Source of the DNA: Casuarina equisetifolia
Lineage: Eukaryota > Streptophyta > Magnoliopsida > Fagales > Casuarinaceae
Length of the DNA stretch: 64,000 bases
Direction of reading: 5' to 3'
Assembly: GCA_028551475.1 (NCBI GenBank)
Contig: CM052359.1
Span: 15,811,583 to 15,875,582 of the forward strand
This document shows positions 35,401-47,057 of the stretch, one piece after another; the first letter of the stretch is position 1, and each line of letters opens with the position of its first letter. The notes below the pieces were generated by a model. The model had not been told where the DNA came from, searched no databases, and saw only the letters and a list, made by a program, of their open reading frames with translations. The translations under genes and the position numbers were made by a program.

Positions 35401-38400
35401 AAAATGACCAAAGTGCCAATCATGTGACTCTCAGATTTGATGAAACTACTTGAAAATATGAATTCATCAGGTATCAGCATAGGTGGAGTGCCATAAAAAA
35501 CATAAGCCAATAGTTTATTTTAGCAAAAAATTAAATAAAAAAAATTAATAAGGTTATGCAGAAGTACCTAATTTACAAGAAAGTATTTTGTGAAGTTATG
35601 CAAGCCCCAAGGCACTTGCACTATTATTTACTAGGGCAAGATTTTGCCTCAACTTGATGTGGCCTATCCTACACCAGCCCAAACACCCAATAGTAATACA
35701 CCTGAGAAGATAACTCTCACCACAATAATTAGAATTGATTTCCAAGCAGTCTCTGCAATGAACGAATAAGAGTATTGATTGCTTTGACTATCTTGGGAAC
35801 CAATGGAGCTTTTATGATGTATTGATTACTTTGACTATCTTGGGAACCTATGTAGCTTTTATGATGTAACTACTTGTCATTGACTAGCCTCTTGGAAATA
35901 AGAGAATCTCTCCTATAAATAGCCACCCTCTTATGTAATGAAGTAGTTCATGAGTTTGAGATTAAGTAAAAACATTGGCTTTCTTGCAAAGTTCTGTATC
36001 TCTTTGGCTTGTTCCAAGAGTGGTGAGCGTTCTTACTTTGTATCTCTTAAGGACTACTTCCCAATAAAGTGGTGAGTATTTATCCTTGAATTCTAAGATG
36101 GTGTACTATATGTATCCTTAGTTTTTAGAGATAATTTTATCTGTTTACTTTCCTCATCTTCGTCCGGTATCACAACTCCCAAAAGAAGTTTAACTATAGG
36201 CGTAGTTGTTGGGCTGAGTTGTTGCAAGCTTATACCTTTATTTGAAGTATAGGTCAGAGTTAAGAACATGGTGGAATGCACTAAGTAGTCAAGCAGCTTT
36301 GCGCTCTATGGTGAGTGCACTGCCCTTGCAAAATGACCGTTTAATTAATGCATCAAGACCATCAACAGTTCTATTCCTGCAAAATTGTAAAGTATGGTCT
36401 TACAAGATAAACCCTATGGCCCATGGTTGTCATGAAGCTCAAATTCACCACTGTCTATCATTCTCCAATAGATGGCCAGACTGAACTCACAAAATGGTCA
36501 ACCAGAACCTGAGAAATCTTCTGTGATATCTGGTGGGAAACCAAAATAGAAAGTGGGACTTGATTCTTCCTACAGCCCAAATAGCATAAAATAGCCATGT
36601 CAATAGGTCTATAGGCCTGCACCCATTTGCAATTGTGTAAGAACTTGGACCTCTTCCCACTGTCTAGATGCCAGAGTTTCTAAGTTAGCCAAAGCATTTC
36701 CATGAGATGTCCATAATTTGTATTGCTAGATCAACAAAACAAATCCAAGCAAGTAACGTCCAATATGAAATTCATGATTCAGCATGTGTCAAACTAAATT
36801 TAAAATAAGATATTATATCATGGTTAGAACAGGACAAACCAATTCATTCAAAAACTTGTAATGTTAGAGGCCTTCCAAGTCATGCAATGGGTCAAACCAA
36901 AAGTGTACCTTTGATATTTGCCTGACCTTCATATCATCTCCACAATTAAGGTAAAGGATCTAGCTTCTTATATGGGCCTCACAGTAAACCCAAATGAACC
37001 CTGTAAGGAACCTTCCTATGGCCCGACAACAATCCAATATCTGATCCATACAGCTTTTTCCCATAGCTTAGGAAAATCATTGATGCTATTTTGGATGAGT
37101 TGGTTGTTTCCACAAGGGATGGAGAAAGCAGGCGCTGACTAATTTTTTGGAGGGAACAACTAGGCTTAAATTGTACATGGGTCACCAGGGACATGTTGCA
37201 GTAACTTGATCTTGACATATTGGAGAACTACCAGAGCTGCCTGGAGCTACAATCTATTGACTAAACTCTTTAGACCCCAGAAGAGTAGAGGCAGACACCA
37301 GATACAGATCACTGATCACATGTTCATGGACATTCAGCGAAGGACAGGTCAACCAATTACTTTCTGGCCGAACACTCATTGATTAACAGTTACAGAAAAA
37401 TGATTAAAATGCATAACAGCACATTATGCCTTTAGAATGCAATACAACCTTAATTCTGAGTAAATAAAGCAAATAAGAAATAATATCAAAGCAGGCAAGA
37501 AAGAGAAAAAAAAAAAGAGAGGGGGGGTGCAAAACAGGGATCAAGTGCTCACATGGAAGGGATTCAGCAGTAGATGAACCTTTTCCTTCCTCAAGAAATT
37601 GAAACCCCAAGAACCTTCATAAGTTTTTGGCACTAAAAGAAGTAAAGATTCACAGTGCCAAATCAACATACTCCAAGAAGTATCAACAATTAATTCAACA
37701 AACTGAAGGAAAATTTCTTTTCTTTTCAAACTGAAAAAAAAAATAAATTAATTAACATGCAACTCATAACTTCTAGCCAGATGAGGTAAGAAAATCATTT
37801 CCTGAATTTCACAGAGCAACTTACCAGACTACCCCAAGAAAGCCAAACATGTAAAAAACGGATTCCCAACCAAAATTTTGGATAAGGGGAGGAGCCAAAA
37901 GAAGCCTGCAAGTTTTGCTTTGTTAGAATCACCCATCAAACCAAAATCAAGCACTCAGTTAGCTTAACAAACGAGTGACCAACAAATACATAGTTTTGTT
38001 ATAGTAGGGAAGCTAAAATGTGCCTTGAGTTTTCCTGGCAGAGAAAAAGTCATAACTGACAACTCATAGAAGAGATAGGGTGCATATTAGACTCAAATCA
38101 TAAGGAGGAAGAGAGAGAGGAGGGCGGGGGGGAGCACAAGAATCCACTCCTCAACAGAACTTCAGAATTCTAATGAATTCTACATATGCACTACTAGGCA
38201 GTTAAAGGGAGGCAAGGAACATTACTGGAGATATTTTAGAAACCAAAACTTTCTTTATGACGATCGAATGAACTCATTTGGTTAAATGGCTTAAAATCTT
38301 GGTTCTTGATTACAAATATTTTATGTGCTAAAGTTTTATGATACATGCCAGTTATATCCATCATCAAAGATTTAATTCAAAATAGTGATGTATCATAGTC

Positions 38401-41400
38401 TAGAGACATCTTAGGGAATGTACCCTGTTACACTTCCCACACTCAGACCACCAAAAACGAATGACACAGCCCGTGACCGCTCTTCTAGGGGTATTGACCT
38501 GCAAATGGTGTTTGAGAATGCCGATTAAATGGGAGGAAAAAAAAAAGTTTATTAGCAATCAAAATAACCTGCAGCATGGAAATGTGGTGCTGACATCATA
38601 GCACAAGTTATTTTCATGGATTACAACCATAGCAGTGAGAGCACATGCATGTATACAACGTTAGGCATCAAGAGTGATAAAATTGGAGAACAAGGTTAAG
38701 TATCTGGAAAGATTTTATATATTCTAACACATCTCATGAATAAAGGTTTTATTTTGTAAATCTGAGTATTTTTTATTTAGGAAAATATTTCTTGTACAAC
38801 CAAAGCATTGGAGAACTGAGCACCAACGCTCTTTATGAGCTGCTTGTTTTCAGAAGGTAGAAAATGCTGACATGCCATCACAAGCTGGCGATGGATCAAA
38901 ATGTTACTGAGAAGGTAGAGGATAGACTTCACAAAAGACAACAATAACCCCATTTTTTCTTTTCTTTTCTTTTAATCACTCTCCCCCTTCATCTTTTATG
39001 TCAACTGTTTTTCACTCCATCTGCTTTTGCTACATAGTATGTGGACCATGGATGGCATGTCACGGCATGCACATAATGGACTTCTCAGGCATAGGCTGTC
39101 CTTACTAATTAAGGCTTGGGACTCTGGAAGTAATGAATGAACCCACTCATTGCATATTGCATCCCAGTGTGAAGAGTAGACCTGTCTTCAGAATTTTACT
39201 AACAACCCTCCAGGGACAGTAATAGAAGGAAGTCAAAATGCTAAGTGTTTGGCCAGCAAAGAATAGTTTGTAGGAAGATTGTTTAACACCCAAGCATAAA
39301 GAATTGTATGTTGTTAATCAACTTTAGTTCAAATGCTATCTTTCCTACTTTAATAGACAAATGTTGTGCTCACATCATAGATAATTTCAATATTTCTCTA
39401 ATCTCTAACAAATTTCAAAAGACATCTTCACAAGATCCCTTACACGATTAGGGGCCTAAAATGTTTTCTTTTTGTAACAACCTCGATCAGGTACTAGCAG
39501 TCAACTAGTGAAAGAGAAAAAGAAATTCCAATAAACTAACAAGGAGAAGACAGATAAGAAAATTATAGTAAGATAACAGAGGTCATGTCTAAATATCATC
39601 TTCAGATTAAAATGCACGGGGACAAATTTGGGTCTTATACTTGCCTGGCAATAAGATCAGTTGCAGCTGAAGGGGATACACCTTCTCCTATTCCAACCTA
39701 GATATAATATGAAGAGGAATGCTTAGTCATATAAACTTAGGTCAAACATGATATATATGAGACAGAGACAACGAGATCATGCCATACTAGAGGACATGGG
39801 CAGAGACAAGATAGGAAATGGACTTGAACCTTTCAGTATGGCTTAAGTGTTCATGCACATTAAAGACACGGTACAAGGAGATGCAAAGTTTAGAAAATAC
39901 ACTTAGTGGTAAATAAAAAAAGATTCTGAAGGGACTTAAATACCAATATTCTTGCCAAGATTAACCCAGGCATAAATCCAGCAAGCAAAGGAACAAGAGC
40001 TGTAGCCAGTGACCAAGTCAATACACCAATCTCAAGAACTTTCCTGAACCAGTGGGGGGAAAAGAGAAAATTGGATGAGTATGACCCACATATCACGCTA
40101 CCTTACATACCCCTGAAAACAAAATAACATACTTCCTGTGCATTTAACATCTAGAATTCTTTTCCAACTCTGTGCAAAAGATTTGATTGTCAACATTCCG
40201 GTTCTTCATTATTTTGCATATGTTTTGAATTCAGTTTCATTGTTTTCCTTCTATGCACATTCACCATGTAATTTCTCTTAAATTTCTATTGTAGATAGTC
40301 CGTACAATAGTCCCATCATGTAAGGCACAGTGCACCATGCTCAGAAACAGAATTTGAACTTTGGAACACTGAACTGCAATGGCATCAACACTAGTTTACA
40401 GAAGGTTTGCAGCTGGAAGTAATTGATTCATGTTATGTCCCTGGGGAATAACAATGAGACCTTATAGTATTGCATGGAAAATGAAGTTAGATGTCCACTG
40501 TCAACATTGAAGGATAGCTGTCCAAGCTATGTCCATACAAGTGAACTAGGGAAGATGGTTAGGTTTACAGCATTCGTGGAGGTACTGGTAAGATGGCAGA
40601 CAAGATCTCACTGCAAGCTAGAATTGGGAACCACTCTAAACACCAGCCGAAGTGATGGCTACTCAAGGGTTCTTTTCACATGAACTAAAAAGAAAAATAG
40701 ACAATGATTTAATGTGGACCAGAGAATTTTTAACTTTTCTCCTTAAATGAAAAAATATTAAAATCAAACAGGTAGCAATAAAATCAATCTATTTTCACTA
40801 CTCCAAACCTTGCAAGATAAAATTGGCATGATTAGTCTGAAGTCCAAAATTTCTCTAACTTCATGACTAACAGAAGAAAGGTTGAAGGGCCTGGGAAAAT
40901 GTGGTTAAAATTGGGCTTCTACTCCATGGCACCTATAAAATGACGAGATAGCTGGACAAAACCACAAGAAACGGGACTTGTGCATTAGTGACATATATTA
41001 TACTCCAAAAAATTAATCTGCTTTAGCAGCTTGGGTATCATTGGGATGTGGGAAGGTGGTTGACCAACTTTAGTAATGCGAGTTAATCAACAGCACAGCC
41101 TAAATGAATCTCTTAAATCACAGATGAAGGTTAGAAACTAACCTCCCACCAAATGTCTTGGCAAGCCACCCACCGGGCAACTGACTTAGAGCATAGCCCC
41201 AAAAGAACGATGATTGCACCAATCCAGCCACTGACGAATTCCAGCCAAACTCATGCGACATTGGAATTATGGCAATACTCAAGTTAACCTGTCCAATAAA
41301 CAAACAAAAAGAATTCAATTAATTCTCACAGAGCAAAGGCATGCACACCATTTGAGTGGCATAGTTTTCTTATTATCTTTTCTTAAAAATAAAAAATAAA

Positions 41401-42076
41401 AACAAAACAAAACCAAAAACTGCTGCGCTTCCCATTATAAACACAAAAACAAAAAAGAGCTTTGGTTATTTTAAAATGCAAATGAACGCGAAACTCTTTT
41501 TACACATCAAATAAAAGTGACGGCTAGAGAAGAAAGACCGATGCAACTTCCTTAAATTCACCCCTACATTCCGATGATAATGAAATCAGAGGTAAATAGC
41601 AAATATTGTTCCCAAATTGTCGTCAGAGATGGATAAGTGGATGATACTAATTAACTACCTTAGTCTCCTAGCAAAAACAGAGAAAAAGAAAAAAGAAAAA
41701 CCTTATCCATGTTGCAAATAACAAAGGCCAAGGAAGTCGCCCCGATGAGTTTATATCTCTCAGGAAAATTGATCCATGGGGGCCAAGACGAATCAAAACC
41801 TTCTTTCCCGGACCCAGTTTCGCCCTCAGAACCCGCCCGCTCCAATTCACTCAAGCGGGGCCCGGGTTGCACCCCGGAAGCGAGCCTTTCCGTTTCTTGG
41901 ACGTTTTCTTTTTCTTTGATGCGACAGCAGACCCGGTACTCCGAGCGGTACGTTGAAGGAAACGAACGTGAGTTATAGAGCTCGAGTACCGAAGGCTTGA
42001 TTACTGGGTTTTGTAAGGCTATGCTGTTGTCAAGAAAAAAGTGCAAGCTCTCAGCTCTTGGTGTAAACTTGGCCAT
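26480..42076 (-). CDS. PHT4;3: plastid-targeted anion/phosphate transporter of the PHT4 family, fifteen exons
   Basis: Exons (reverse strand): 41702-42076, 41143-41288, 39944-40043, 39645-39697, 38424-38498, 37825-37905, 37553-37614, 31927-31994, 30205-30320, 29238-29274, 28008-28103, 27454-27595, 27301-27353, 26686-26772, 26480-26581. They give 530 residues. I start at the ATG at 42076 (MAKFTPRAES); the codons before it lack an ATG. The first 60 or so residues are rich in S, R and N, as in a chloroplast transit peptide. Then comes an MFS fold: NMDKVNLSIAIIPMSHEFGW, GLVQSSFFWGYALSQLPGGW with the loop KTFGGR, GIGEGVSPSAATDLIAR, RSRAV, WESVFY, FCGSWGHYTCLSWLPTYF, THQDMSPEYA and GITNTVGAVPGIVG. 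The family moves inorganic phosphate or organic anions across plastid membranes. The subtype PHT4;3 is my reading of overall likeness. Intron 4 uses a GC donor. Intron 7 is 5.6 kb and holds a retroelement. Confidence 0.94.
28436..28461. repeat. (TA)n microsatellite in PHT4 intron 10
   Basis: An uninterrupted TA repeat of about thirteen units between exons 10 and 11. A second TA tract lies at 60105-60130. Confidence 0.9.
29646..29670 (+). repeat. run of 25 G in PHT4 intron 9
   Basis: An unbroken G run on the forward strand followed by T and GGGGGG. In the transcript (reverse strand) it is a C run about 30 bases long. Its length may be inexact, since sequencing often slips here. Confidence 0.85.
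30585..31166. repeat. flanking direct repeats with enclosed insert in PHT4 intron 8
   Basis: GTTGACCAGCCATAGGTATA (from 30585) and GTTGACTGGCTATGGGTATA (from 31140) begin a 27-bp direct repeat with five mismatches. The roughly 530 bp between them include a T7-A19 stretch (30632-30655) and several copies of (G)ACTCATGG and CCATAG. It may be a small non-coding element or a local duplication; I cannot classify it. Confidence 0.4.
33141..33181. repeat. perfect 16-bp hairpin in PHT4 intron 7
   Basis: GCAACTCCCAACCCTC (33141-33156) and its exact reverse complement GAGGGTTGGGAGTTGC (33166-33181) are separated by nine bases. The transcript of the gene would include the stem. No protein or known RNA family is implied. 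Confidence 0.8.
34370..36960 (+). pseudogene. Ty3-gypsy pol relic inside PHT4 intron 7, antisense to the gene
   Basis: Forward-strand pieces of gypsy pol, in three frames with many stops. RT starts with LTPKKDDSLEIRVDS near 34690-34735, then AINKITIKYHFPIL (34743-34784), then KVGLYEWLIMEF near 34903-34938. The RT connection reads FIKGVGTILYLITNSMKQGE near 35293-35352, followed by KKKMTKVPIM (35396-35425) and SSGISIGGVP. After an LTR-like insert, the integrase resumes near 36430 with KLKFTTVYHS and NRSIGLHPFAIVYELG-like readings (36600-36655). IQASNVQYE lies near 36738. gag and most of RNase H are not readable. The direction is opposite to the host gene. Confidence 0.78.
35640..36163 (+). repeat. 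LTR-like segment between the RT and integrase parts of the intron relic
   Basis: It has the layout of a gypsy LTR: a TATA box TATAAATA (35914-35921), then pyrimidine-rich leader sequence, then CGGTATCACAACTCC (36164-36178), which resembles an initiator-Met primer-binding site. It also holds a 47-bp tandem duplication (35774-35820 and 35821-35867). The left boundary is uncertain. It separates RT from integrase, so it is probably a later insertion or a rearrangement product. Confidence 0.5.
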
Positions 42077-43089
42077 TTTCTTCACAAAGGCAAGTAGAGG
42101 AGAAAGGTCTTAGTGCACACTGTAATTTTTCTGAGCATTATTGGCGGGCAAAGAAGAAGAGGAAGAAGAAGAGCTTTTGAGTACGCTTGCGGGGACTTGA
42201 GGTGGCCACGCAAGAAGCCATTTGTGGCTGCGATTCCATAGGATGATTTCCTGGAATATTTTTTGTGGTCCAGGAGTTTATGTTATCTTTTATTTTGAAT
42301 TTTCAACAAAATGCCCTTTTTCTGCAATTTTTAAGTACTGGCCTCCTTGGCCCAACCTAAATATATACACATAATTTTTTTTTTTTTAAGGGCATGTTTA
42401 TTGCTTTGTTGAGTAAGTACGTGTAATTTTTTACAGGAAGTTATGAATCGTTTGTGGGGTCCAGAGTCGGGTATTCATGAGTCGGTGGTCCATGATTCGA
42501 AAATAAGTTTTTATCAAAGCCTTTCAAAGTTCTTTAGACGTATATTTCTTCCATAAAGGGCTGAGTAGTTTTTTAAGCTATTTTTCTCCTCTGCTTTTGT
42601 TAACACCTAGGTTAGACAATACAGTTAAATTATTGGACTAATTTTGACTTATTAGTACAATCTTACCAGCAAATAACATGTTCTATGTCTAACGCTTATA
42701 GAAGTAAAGTCAATTCATTGTTCGAAGAAGATCAGCCATGAAACATTAGCTAATTTGCTAGCTCTTCCAATGTGGTTGGCAAAGGTGGACAAGTGAGGCT
42801 AAATAAATTGTTCATCTTCTTGTCTTTTTTTTTTTTCCTTTTTTGAATGATAATACTCAAATTCATGCATATAAGATGTCAAATTTGACCTCACAGTTGG
42901 AGTTCTTACTATTGTTCTTCATCTTAGTTAAGCTTTGTACTTCTACGTCATGCAGCTTTAATTGACTGTTGTTTATCATGTCCCTTCAAACTTGGGAAGG
43001 GAATTATACGAACATTTCACCTAAATGAAAGGTGAACTTTGGCAATGATTTAATGAGAATATCAACTATTTGGTTTAAAGAAGGGGTAT
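42077..43089. other. upstream region of the PHT4 gene
   Basis: The promoter and 5' untranslated region of the reverse-strand gene should lie here. GAAGAAGAGG repeats follow the start codon region (about 42150-42172). T runs lie at 42378-42390 and 42825-42837. I find no further gene or clear TATA box. Confidence 0.45.
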
Positions 43090-43725
43090 GATTGTGTCAC
43101 AACGTATAATGATGGGTTTTGGGAAATTTTTTATTTTATTTTATATATTGCTTTCTCATGGAAAACTACATGTACTAAGCAATAATAGAAAATACAAAAA
43201 AAATAAATGAAATATTTCCTATTTATAGAATTGAGAAACAAAAATCTTGAGAAATTGAAGAATTTCTCAAGAATAAGAAACCTTAACCTAGAATGCACTT
43301 TGTGAAGGATAATTTTAATTCAATGATTCAAATTGTACAATCAAGTACTAATTTATAGGTAGCATTGAGCTATACAAGAATTGAAACAAGAACCATAATA
43401 TAATCAACTCTAATTACAAATCTATGCAAGAATAAAATATTTGGGATTGAAAAGAATTTGGAAGGAGTTCAAAATCAATTTCTTCAAGGATTTGGTTGGT
43501 AGCTTAGGATTCTTAACACATTTGGAGTCCTTGGAGAAGACACACGAATCTATGCTAGAAAACGAACATCTCTTATGACAAGGTTTTGGCCATGTGTGTG
43601 CAAAAGCAAGCTATAGTTTTTAAGGAAAGAGATAGCACATCCTTAACGCAATGTGCAAGGCTAATACAGCTAAGGTTCACTATGTGTCATACCACATTCA
43701 TTATTGAGCATGAGCTGTCGCCACA
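43090..43725 (-). repeat. possible 3' LTR of the reverse copia relic
   Basis: It follows the RNase H end of the copia relic on the reverse strand. It carries CTATAAATAGG on the reverse strand (43218-43229) as a TATA box, is non-coding and AT-rich. No second copy or clean end is seen in this window, so this is an inference from position. Confidence 0.35.
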
Positions 43726-43729
43726 TGGT

Positions 43730-46624
43730 GTTAACGTGCAAGGTTAACATGGCATGTGGAGTTTAATACCCATTTACAAGTTAAGGGGTTGTAATCAACC
43801 ATGAAGATGTTTGGTGAAGATATCAATAGTTTGATCCACAGAGGAAATAAAATAAATGTGGAGTTGTTTATTCTTAATGTGTTCTCAAATGAAGTGAAAA
43901 TTAGTTTTAACATAATTGGTACAAGCATGAAAGACTAGAGTCATTGAAAGGTAGAAAGCAAAAAGATTGTCACACTAAAGAGTAGGAAGGGTAGCTATAA
44001 GTTGATGAAGATCATAAAGTAAGGCTTCAATCTAGATAAGCTTTGTGTAGTGTCAAAAAGACTTAAATTTAACTTTGGTACTTAAATGTGCAATTGTTAT
44101 CTATTTTCAAGATAAAACTAAGGAAAATGTAGAAGTCGTTGGTGGAGCATTGATCATTATAGTCGCTAGCACGTCTAACATTGGAATAGGCATGAAGTTA
44201 TGTGGAGGGAGACTAGATGAGTTGAATGCAATAGCAAGGAGTATCTATAAGAAATTTCAAAATTCATTTGACAAAAATCTAGTAAATGGTCTTAAGAGCA
44301 TGCATGTATTAGCAAATAGTATTGACAACATAAGTGATATCTAATTGTGTGAGAGTAAGGTATTGAAGTGCACCAAGGATATTATGATAATGAGTATGAT
44401 CTAAGAAGAGCTCACCAACATAAATAGGAGGATGGTCAGTGCATATGAATGGAGACTCCACAAGCACTACCATGTGCGCCTATTTAAGATTATCATAAGC
44501 AAATTTGGCTTGATGAAGTAAAAGGCCATTGGGAGTAAGTAAAGCTTCAATCCTAAAAAAATAGTGAAGATCACTAAAATCCTTGCTATCAAATTCTTTT
44601 TGTGATTGATTTAAAATATGAGTGAGTGGCATGTCAAGATTCCTGGTAAAAAATAATATCATCCACATAGACTAAAATAAAAGTACTATTGGTAGCAGAA
44701 TGAAGAAATAAAAAAAAGGAGTTTGCGATAAAGATTGAGAAACAATTTTGTTGTAAGAATTTAGTTAACCATTGATTCCAAGCTAACATAGCTTGCTTTA
44801 ATCCATAAAATGAGTGTCATAGATGACAAACATTGTGGGACTATTGAGGATTGATAAGGCCTTTGGATTGTTGCATAAATTTTTTTTCATCAAGGTTAAC
44901 ATATAAGAAGATATTCTTGACATCACTAATAATCCAACCTTTAGTGTATGCAAGTGAGAGTAAAGTCCAAACGGTGACTAGTTTGGCCATAGTGCTAGGG
45001 TGTTGATGAAATCCTTTGACAACTAAGTGATCTTTATGATGCTTGAGAGTGCCATCAAAGCAAAGTTCAATTTTGTACACCTACTTGTATAACATTAAGT
45101 GGAGGAAGAACAAGCTCCTAAGTTTGATTTTTAATTGAGATAGTATATTCTTCTACCATGACTTTGTACAATTCTAGAGAAAATAAGGAATGAGAGTTTC
45201 TTATAAGAATGAGAGGAGGCAATCAATGCATACATGTGTTAATGTGTTAATGTCTACCTAGAAATTATATTGCTTTAAAGACAATAAGTCATTGGAGGAC
45301 TGGAAGTAGTGTGAAAAGATGATGGTATAGGCCTTGAAGGTGTGTCATCATGGGATGATGCAAGGGAATGATGCTCATGAAGTTCAAGATGAAGATGAGG
45401 TCATGGAGTTAGTAATAAGTGGTTTTGTAGATGATGGAACCATGGGCCTCGATGGAGAAGAGATGGACAATTGTAGTGGTATATAAGAAAGACCAATTTT
45501 TGAATGTTACAATGAAGAATTAGGAAAAGGAAATTGCGTTTCATCATAAATGACATCCACAACAATAACATTTGTAACTTGTTGGAAAATGTGGAAAAAT
45601 GCATGGGCTTGCATGATGTTCTAACTTATGTTTAATGTATGGCCTAAGATGGGGATACAAAAAGCAACCAAAAACTTAAAGATGGGAAATAAATGGTTGT
45701 TGGCTAAAGAATAGTTCTTAGGGAGATTTTTTTATCAATTAATGGGTTAGGAAGCCTATTAATAATATAAACTACAATTTCAAAGACAGACTAAGTAACA
45801 AAGTGGAACATAGGCTTGATTAAGTAAAGAGAGCCTAGTTTCAACTATGTGCCAATGTTTTCATTTAGTAGAACCATTTTGAAAAAGAGTGTTTGAGTTG
45901 GATATGAATTGGTAGATGCCTAATTGAGATAACAAAGAGGTAAAAGCATAAGAGGTAAATTTTGTTGTGTCTCATTGAATAGTTTTAATTTTGGATTGAC
46001 TTTGGTTTTCAATTAAGAGATGAAATTATTCAAAAATAGATATAAATTGAGTTCTTCATTGGAATACAAAAATCTAGGTGAACTTGGAAGAATCATCTAT
46101 AAAGGCAATGTAATATTTTAATGGATAACATAAAATGTATAAGTTCTACTAGGGCCTAAGATTTATTATTTGTAGGAGGATGGGTGTGTCTTGCACTTTT
46201 ACTAACCCAACAGGCATTGTAAGTTTAGGAAATATTTGCTTGAAAAGAAATATTATCCATTTGAAGCACTTTTAATACAATAGGTAAGATGCATGTCTTA
46301 AACAAGGATGCTAGTTTTTAGGCATATTTAATGAAATATTAAGTGCAATAGGCTGGTGCTCCAATTTATTAAGCTAAAGGTGATAGAGCTCGTGATCAAT
46401 TGGTCCTTGAAGCAAAGTCCGACTAATAGATAATGGACAACATAAAACTTAGGGTAAAAAATGAAGACACAATTATTGTCTTTGGTAAATTGAAAAAATG
46501 ATAATAAATTTTTAGAAATATTCGGGACCATTAAAACATTGGAAATGTATAATTTTTTTTATGTTAAGAAAATTAACTATGTGGGTAATAAGGGGGCCCA
46601 CACCATCACCAATTAGTGGGCCCC
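43730..46624 (-). pseudogene. copia pol, reverse strand: protease end to RNase H
   Basis: Right to left on the reverse strand: the protease and GAG-pre-integrase link with VPNISKNLLSFFQFTKDNN (46470-46531), then the integrase C-terminal lead-in with ETQFPF-like residues (about 45540). RT reads FDGTLKHHKDHLVVKGFHQHP (about 44990-45060), followed by SLAYTKGWIISDVKNIFLYV. A catalytic D-D remnant leads into DSKDFSDLHYFFRIEA (about 44545-44595). RNase H appears as AYSNVRRAS, then CDNLFAFYLS, VFHACTNYVKTNFHFIREH and DIFTKHLHG, down to about 43795. Stops are frequent. It belongs to a different copia lineage from the element at 1-5630. Confidence 0.8.
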
Positions 46625-47057
46625 AAGATTTATTTGTTTGTAGGAGGATGTGCATGTCTCACACTTTTATTAACTCAACAGGCATTGAAAGTTTAAGAAA
46701 TATTGCCTTGAAAAGAAAAAGTATTCATTTAAAGAACTTTTAATAAAATAGGGTAAGATGCATTCCTTAATCAAAGATGCCATTTTTTTAAGGATATTTA
46801 ATAAAATATTAAGTGTAGTTGGTTGATGCTCCAATTTATTGAGCTAAAGGTAATAGAGCTTGTGATTAAGTGGTCCTTGAAGTAGAATTTGACTAGTAAA
46901 TAGATAATGGACAATACAAAATTAGGGTAAAAATGAAGACACAATTATTATCTATGGTAAATTGAGAGTGATAATAAATTTTTGGAAATATTTAGGGCCA
47001 CTAAAACATTGAAAATATTTAATTTGTTTGTGTTAGGAAAATTACATGTATAAGTGA
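46158..47057 (-). repeat. tandem duplication of a 467-bp piece of copia pol
   Basis: 46158-46624 is repeated at 46625-47057. Shared landmarks are AAGATTTATT..TTGTAGGAGGATG, CAACAGGCATTG, AAGTGCTCCAATTTATTGAGCTAAAGGT-like sequence, GATAATGGACAA and GAAGACACAATTATT, each shifted by about 467 bp. Both copies encode the same protease/pre-integrase link (NISKNLLS) on the reverse strand. At the junction GGGGCCCAC (46593-46601) faces GTGGGCCCC (46616-46624). Confidence 0.85.

Noticed and set aside
41709..41978. 89-codon forward ORF
   Set aside because: It is antisense to exon 1 of the PHT4 gene, whose protein reading is clear.
44075..44344. 89-codon forward ORF with a plausible-looking protein
   Set aside because: The reverse strand there encodes the decayed RNase H of the copia relic (AYSNVRRAS region), so the forward frame is a shadow.
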